Shown here in pieces: positions 60,002-64,000 of a stretch of DNA of 64,000 bases. Within the stretch, counting starts at the first letter, position 1, and each line of letters opens with the position of its first letter. The stretch comes from Alphaproteobacteria bacterium (GTDB lineage: Bacteria > Pseudomonadota > Alphaproteobacteria > Micropepsales > Micropepsaceae). Both the position numbers and the translations under genes were made by a program. Below the pieces are notes generated by a model that had not been told where the DNA came from, did not search any database, and worked only from the letters and a program-made list of their open reading frames with translations. The DNA is taken from NCBI GenBank assembly GCA_017308475.1, contig JAFKEU010000006.1, positions 124,001 to 188,000 of the forward strand, written 5' to 3'.

Positions 60002-62361
60002 GCGCGGTCTCCTACGCGGGTTGCACGCGCATCGATGACGCTGCCGTGCCGATCGATAAGAACAACGAGAACGGGATCGCCCTCTTCGACATCATCCGAA
60101 ATGGTCAGGCGAGCGCGCGCTCCTTCGACCGTCGAGGAAACATCAATGCGAGAAGCGGGATCGCGCTCCTTGCGGCGAACCTCGACGGTCACATCTGTCA
60201 GTTCACCGGTGATTTCGACAGTCAAGCGCAGGCGTCGCCACGTGATCGCGCCGATGCGAACGGCGGAGGAAGCGGCCGCGGCATGGCCGCCCACCGTGAT
60301 ATCGGGGATGACGCATTCCTGCGGCGACACACCGCCATGCGAGTAGACTTCACCGGCGCGGAAGGCCTCGGCACCGGGCGGCACGGCGACCCGCACCGAT
60401 TTGTCCCAATGCCACGGCAGGAACGCGAGTTCGGCTGCGGCGTGCTCCTGAAGAATGGCGGCGCGGGAGCCCTTCGCGATTACCGCCGACGGCGGCAGTC
60501 GAACGCCTTCAAAGCCGCCGGGCATCAGGAGCCAACCATGATCGGTAACGATACGCACGCGTGGCCAGCCGGCGGCGTGCAGCGCCGCTGCATAGTCCGC
60601 GATGCGCGCAACCTCGGTGTCCAACTGGCCCGCCAGCCGCAGGCCCATGTTGTGGCCGTCGTTGTCGATGTTGCCGCATTCGGCGTAGCCGATGGCGGAT
60701 GGCTTCTCCGGCGCCAGCACCTCGTTGTGCTCCAGTACCTGCATGCCGCGCGCGAGCATGGCCCTGCGCAACACATCGAGAGTCACGGGTCGACCCGATG
60801 ACGTTTCGAGCGGCTGGAACGCCTCCACCTTGCCTTTGCCGCCGATGCTGTCGCCAACCGGCGTGACCAAGGGCTTGGCCGTCGCAGTGAGCGTGGGAAC
60901 TGGAGACAAGCGCCAGGCGAGCGACGCCGGCACGCCGGCATTGTTCAAGCGCTCGGCGACCGCCTGCCCGATATCCATGCGCAAGCCATCGACAAAGAGA
61001 ACGAGCGTTCCGGGTTCGACCGCGAGCGGGTGCGGTCGCGCGGAATCGCCGGCGGCTTCCAGAGCGGCGCGAAATCGCCGTGCCAGCGGATCGACCCAGG
61101 GGCGGTAGAGCGCGCCGGCGGCGCGGCCGACAATATCCTCGCGCGTTCCGGCTGCGGCGATGGTCTCCATCAGAGCGCAATCGACGTGCCATCCGTCTTC
61201 GCAGTAGGCCGTCGCGATCGCCGTAAGATCGTCGCCGGGCAGAGCCGCCTCAGTTGCCGCGGCGAGACGTGCGAGCGGTTCGAGCGCGCGCGCGAGCGGC
61301 GCTTCGCCGAGCTTTGCCCACAGCGTATCGCGCCGGTCGCGATGACGCTCTTCGAGGGCCATGATTTTCGCCGCCGCTTCGCGGCTCGGCAGCTGCGCGA
61401 CTTCGCCGAGCTCTAGCGTCAGCATTTTTTCGGCGATCGCATTGTCGTGGGGGCTGGTGATGGCATCGCCATCTTCCATGCCGAGAAGGTTGCCTTGCTT
61501 CGGCGCGGTGGCCTCGCGAATGCGATCACACACTGCGCGGAATTGCTGCGGCTCCGCGGCAAGCCGATTCCACACGCGCGCCCACGCGCCGGAGCGGCGG
61601 ACCAGCCGCTCGGTGGCTGTCTGCAACGCACCTTTCAGTTCGAGATCGATCTTGAAGTCCCGCTCGACTTGATCGCCGAATGCATTCCAGGCGGCGGTCG
61701 TAAAAATGGCGCGCGCGGAATCGGGGTCGGCGATCCAGCGCAACAGATCGCGCTCCTTGTCTTCGATCAAGAGGCCGTCGAAATCGTCCGCTGAAAGGCG
61801 CTTGTCGCGCCACCCATCGAGCGGAAGATCGAGCAGGCCAACAAGCGCGCGGCGCGCGGATTCATCGGTACGCGAGTCGGTCGCGACATCGAGGCCGAGA
61901 CCTTGATCGGGATCGCGCAGGAACGTCGCCACCGTCCAGTCGCGCGCCTGCCGGCGCTGGCGAAAAACGTCGCCGCGATATTGCAGATCGACCAGCATCT
62001 GTGCGTTCTTGGCGAGCGTGAGCGGCTCGCGCAGATCGCGCCACGAAATGCCGGGCAGGAGAATGACGGAGTGTTTCGCGTCGGGGACAAGGCCTTTTAG
62101 GTTCGGCGCATCCGGCGCTTCGATCAGGCAGCGCAACCAGATCGCCGGCCCAATGCCGTCATCCGGCGTGTAGTCGTCGCCAAGCGCATAGAGCGCCACA
62201 TGTTGCGATGCGAGCCGGCGGCGCAGATCGGCAAAGGCAAAATGCCATTGCCGCTCAGGATCGGGCCAGAGCAGCGCTGCGGGCCAGCCCTCGCCGGCGA
62301 AGCTTTGCGTCGCTTCGATTAGCGCGCGGGCGAGGCCATGAATGAGCGTGCGGTCGTTCAC
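59998..62361 (-). CDS. pglZ: BREX phosphatase-like protein PglZ (type B)
   Basis: A 787-residue alkaline-phosphatase-superfamily protein. The metal site lies in LVLFVDGLRMDIGQAVAERL and VRIVTDHGWLLMPGG, and a C-terminal beta-domain follows (AITWRRLRLTVEITGELTDVTV). It agrees with the PglZ form of type 1 BREX. Overlaps of 4 nt with the genes on both sides show one transcript. Confidence 0.92.
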   Translation of the reverse strand: MNDRTLIHGLARALIEATQSFAGEGWPAALLWPDPERQWHFAFADLRRRLASQHVALYALGDDYTPDDGIGPAIWLRCLIEAPDAPNLKGLVPDAKHSVILLPGISWRDLREPLTLAKNAQMLVDLQYRGDVFRQRRQARDWTVATFLRDPDQGLGLDVATDSRTDESARRALVGLLDLPLDGWRDKRLSADDFDGLLIEDKERDLLRWIADPDSARAIFTTAAWNAFGDQVERDFKIDLELKGALQTATERLVRRSGAWARVWNRLAAEPQQFRAVCDRIREATAPKQGNLLGMEDGDAITSPHDNAIAEKMLTLELGEVAQLPSREAAAKIMALEERHRDRRDTLWAKLGEAPLARALEPLARLAAATEAALPGDDLTAIATAYCEDGWHVDCALMETIAAAGTREDIVGRAAGALYRPWVDPLARRFRAALEAAGDSARPHPLAVEPGTLVLFVDGLRMDIGQAVAERLNNAGVPASLAWRLSPVPTLTATAKPLVTPVGDSIGGKGKVEAFQPLETSSGRPVTLDVLRRAMLARGMQVLEHNEVLAPEKPSAIGYAECGNIDNDGHNMGLRLAGQLDTEVARIADYAAALHAAGWPRVRIVTDHGWLLMPGGFEGVRLPPSAVIAKGSRAAILQEHAAAELAFLPWHWDKSVRVAVPPGAEAFRAGEVYSHGGVSPQECVIPDITVGGHAAAASSAVRIGAITWRRLRLTVEITGELTDVTVEVRRKERDPASRIDVSSTVEGARARLTISDDVEEGDPVLVVLIDRHGSVIDARATRVGDRA

Positions 62362-64000
62362 GGTTTCCTGCTCCGCGAATCGCGCGCGCGTTGCTTGAAC
62401 GCGCGCGTGTAGTGGAAGTCGTTGTAGCGGCGGCCCTTGAACGCCGGTCCGCCGGCAAAGTTCTCCGTCGCCACGTCATCGTCATCGGACCAGAACCACG
62501 GGTAGTCTTCTTTGTCGCGATGCGGTTCGGCGCCACGATCAGGCTTTGCAAATTTTTTCGCCGCGCCGGGCGTCACGCGTAGGATGCAGGCATCCTTGCG
62601 GCTCGAATTCTTCGGCTTGGCGGTGAGGAACGGGCGGATGTTGAGGCGCACGCCATCGTCGATGTCCGGTTCCCAACCGATGGGCTGACGGTGCAGCGGC
62701 TTCCAGCGCACGAAGATGTCGTAGGGCGGTTCACCTTCGATGATCTTGGTCAGCTCGGCGCGAAGATGCTCGGCGGCTATCAAGCGGTCTTCCGCGCCCG
62801 TCTCGCCGGCGGCAACGGCGCGGCGTTGCGCCGCGATCCATTCGCCGAGATAAGAGTCGCGCAGCTTTTCGAGCAGCCGGCGGCCGGCGCCGTCTGGTTC
62901 GCAGAGACGATGGTAATTGACCAGCGCCGAGAAGCCACCACGCAGGCCATCCCACACATGCCAGACGAACGGCGTCTGATGAAACAGACGGCAATGGCCA
63001 TCGAAGAATTCGTCGGCAAGCCAGGCGCCGAGATCGGTGGACTTCGCGTCTTCGGCTGCAAGCAATTCGCGGATGGTGTGTTCGGTGTAGTCCGCGCCCC
63101 AGACGGTGCGGATCAGCTCGCGCAGACGCGAGGCGGCGTCCGCTTCGCCGGCGAGCGCGGGAAGCGCGACAATGCCGTCGGCATCGACGAGGCCGGATGT
63201 GTCGATCTCATCGTGTTCGGCAATCGCCGGACAATCCATGAAGGACGAGCCAGTCTGGCGCGGCCAGCGATAACCGACAAGGCGCGCAACAGCGACCTGC
63301 AAGGGGTGCTCGGCTAGACCAGGCCGCACGCCATGGGCTGCGACGAGGCGAAGGTTGGTGCTGTCGTTCGCCGGGACATTTGGATCGGCACTACCGTGTG
63401 GGTGGCCGTCGAATAGCCATTGCGTGGGATCATTCGAGTGCGGCTTGGGAAGACCATTCGGATATTTTTCAGAAGCAACTTTTTGCCAATGTGACCGATC
63501 GAATGGCACCTTCAGAAAGGTCACATTAGTAACCTTCATCGACTGATCGATCTTGCGAACTGCTTCCCGAAACTCGCCTGAGGACATAAAGGCCCAAATT
63601 GCCGGGCAGTCATCCTTGGATTTCGGAATTACGGCAGCGATGTTGCTGTCGAAGACTTCACCAAAGTAGAAATCAACATCGAAATTGCCCATGCGATTGA
63701 CAGCAATTCCGTGACGCTCCCAAGCCTGACTACCACGTGTCGGTCGCGCTCCACTCGACGGCCCGCCGGTATTCTTCAGATGTTCTTTAAGAAGGCGTGC
63801 CAGCTCAAAGAGGTCTCCTCGGCCTTGCTGCCAAAGAATAATTGCTTCCATGCCTGATGAGCTGTTGGGAGCCTTGACAGTTCCTCGAAACGGCCGCCAA
63901 GCATCGCCGAAACTTTCGACCTCTGAAAACGATCGCGAGAAACGTTCGAGGTCACCACTGCCGATTCCCTCAAAACTGTCTGCGCGGGTGAGCAATAGCT
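62358..64000 (-). CDS. pglX: BREX methyltransferase PglX, C-terminal part only
   Basis: About 547 residues of the 3' end are in the window; the methyltransferase core with its NPPY motif lies beyond 64000. What is seen is the target-recognition half: LARLLKEHL-type helices, DPTQWLFDGHPHGS, VARLVGYRWPRQTG, WHVWDGLRGGFSALVNYHRLC and the ending DIDDGVRLNIRPFLTA, then an acidic EDYPWFWSDDDD segment, as in PglX proteins. Adjacency to pglZ and brxL supports it. Alternatively it is another Eco57I-like methyltransferase, but position argues against that. The frame is open to the window edge. Confidence 0.85.
   Translation of the reverse strand, partial: LLLTRADSFEGIGSGDLERFSRSFSEVESFGDAWRPFRGTVKAPNSSSGMEAIILWQQGRGDLFELARLLKEHLKNTGGPSSGARPTRGSQAWERHGIAVNRMGNFDVDFYFGEVFDSNIAAVIPKSKDDCPAIWAFMSSGEFREAVRKIDQSMKVTNVTFLKVPFDRSHWQKVASEKYPNGLPKPHSNDPTQWLFDGHPHGSADPNVPANDSTNLRLVAAHGVRPGLAEHPLQVAVARLVGYRWPRQTGSSFMDCPAIAEHDEIDTSGLVDADGIVALPALAGEADAASRLRELIRTVWGADYTEHTIRELLAAEDAKSTDLGAWLADEFFDGHCRLFHQTPFVWHVWDGLRGGFSALVNYHRLCEPDGAGRRLLEKLRDSYLGEWIAAQRRAVAAGETGAEDRLIAAEHLRAELTKIIEGEPPYDIFVRWKPLHRQPIGWEPDIDDGVRLNIRPFLTAKPKNSSRKDACILRVTPGAAKKFAKPDRGAEPHRDKEDYPWFWSDDDDVATENFAGGPAFKGRRYNDFHYTRAFKQRARDSRSRKP

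Noticed and set aside
62358..64000. Stand-alone type II restriction-modification enzyme
   Set aside because: The C-terminal sequence could fit an Eco57I-like methyltransferase, but the 4-nt overlap with pglZ and the order with brxL identify it as PglX.

Overview
The window is high-GC and looks like an alphaproteobacterial chromosome. The evidence is a full hpn hopanoid locus, an alphaproteobacterial short-form SerC with a leader resembling the serC RNA motif, a sigma-32 RpoH, and several small families typical of the class (DUF3775, DUF6476-like, DUF6894-like). I cannot fix the genus from sequence alone. Genes are densely packed with many 4-nt start/stop overlaps.

Layout. (1) 1-5302: the N-terminal part of a secreted alpha/beta hydrolase cut by the window edge, then a two-gene RND efflux operon (adaptor lipoprotein plus AcrB-type pump). 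(2) 5442-8942: a DusB-type tRNA-modifying enzyme, then a PadR-led operon of a HAAS-domain membrane protein and two tandem GIN/DUF2807 repeat proteins, with a readable promoter. (3) 9016-20175: a polysaccharide deacetylase, then a dense set of carrier-protein genes. These are a ThDP enzyme, a GNAT-like protein, an ACP with an AMP-ligase and SDR, an amino acid:[carrier protein] ligase with an acyl-CoA dehydrogenase and a second carrier protein, an esterase and a FATP-like acyl-CoA synthetase. (4) 20337-22612: metY-metA for methionine. (5) 22635-46756: the hopanoid region. hpnI-J-K, two diiron ferritin-like paralogues, hpnL-A-B-C-D-E, shc and hpnG run on the plus strand; hpnH and ispH on the minus; ispA and hpnM on the plus; mlaA-hpnN on the minus. 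(6) 46966-56088: chorismate mutase with a clean terminator, serC-serA, a DUF3775 protein, a PhzF-like protein, an MpaB-like oxygenase, rpoH, rluD, small proteins, a JAMM peptidase and tRNA-Glu(CUC). (7) 56089-64000: an accessory island beside the tRNA, with a truncated DUF2971 gene, a HEPN-like gene, and the distal half of a type 1 BREX system (pglX C-terminus, pglZ, brxL).

How the genes fit together. ispH and ispA supply prenyl diphosphates. HpnC/D/E make squalene and Shc cyclises it. HpnH and HpnG add and trim the adenosyl side chain. HpnI, HpnK and HpnJ are expected to build the glucosamine and then cyclitol-ether head group. HpnN, HpnM and MlaA are transport or lipid-asymmetry components. 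The two diiron proteins inside this operon have no assigned role and are the best candidates for an undescribed hopanoid-modifying step. The carrier-protein region at 9.7-18.4 kb is the best candidate for an undescribed small-molecule pathway.

Repeats. At least two palindromic repeat families are present. One has a copy lying in frame inside the AMP-ligase gene.
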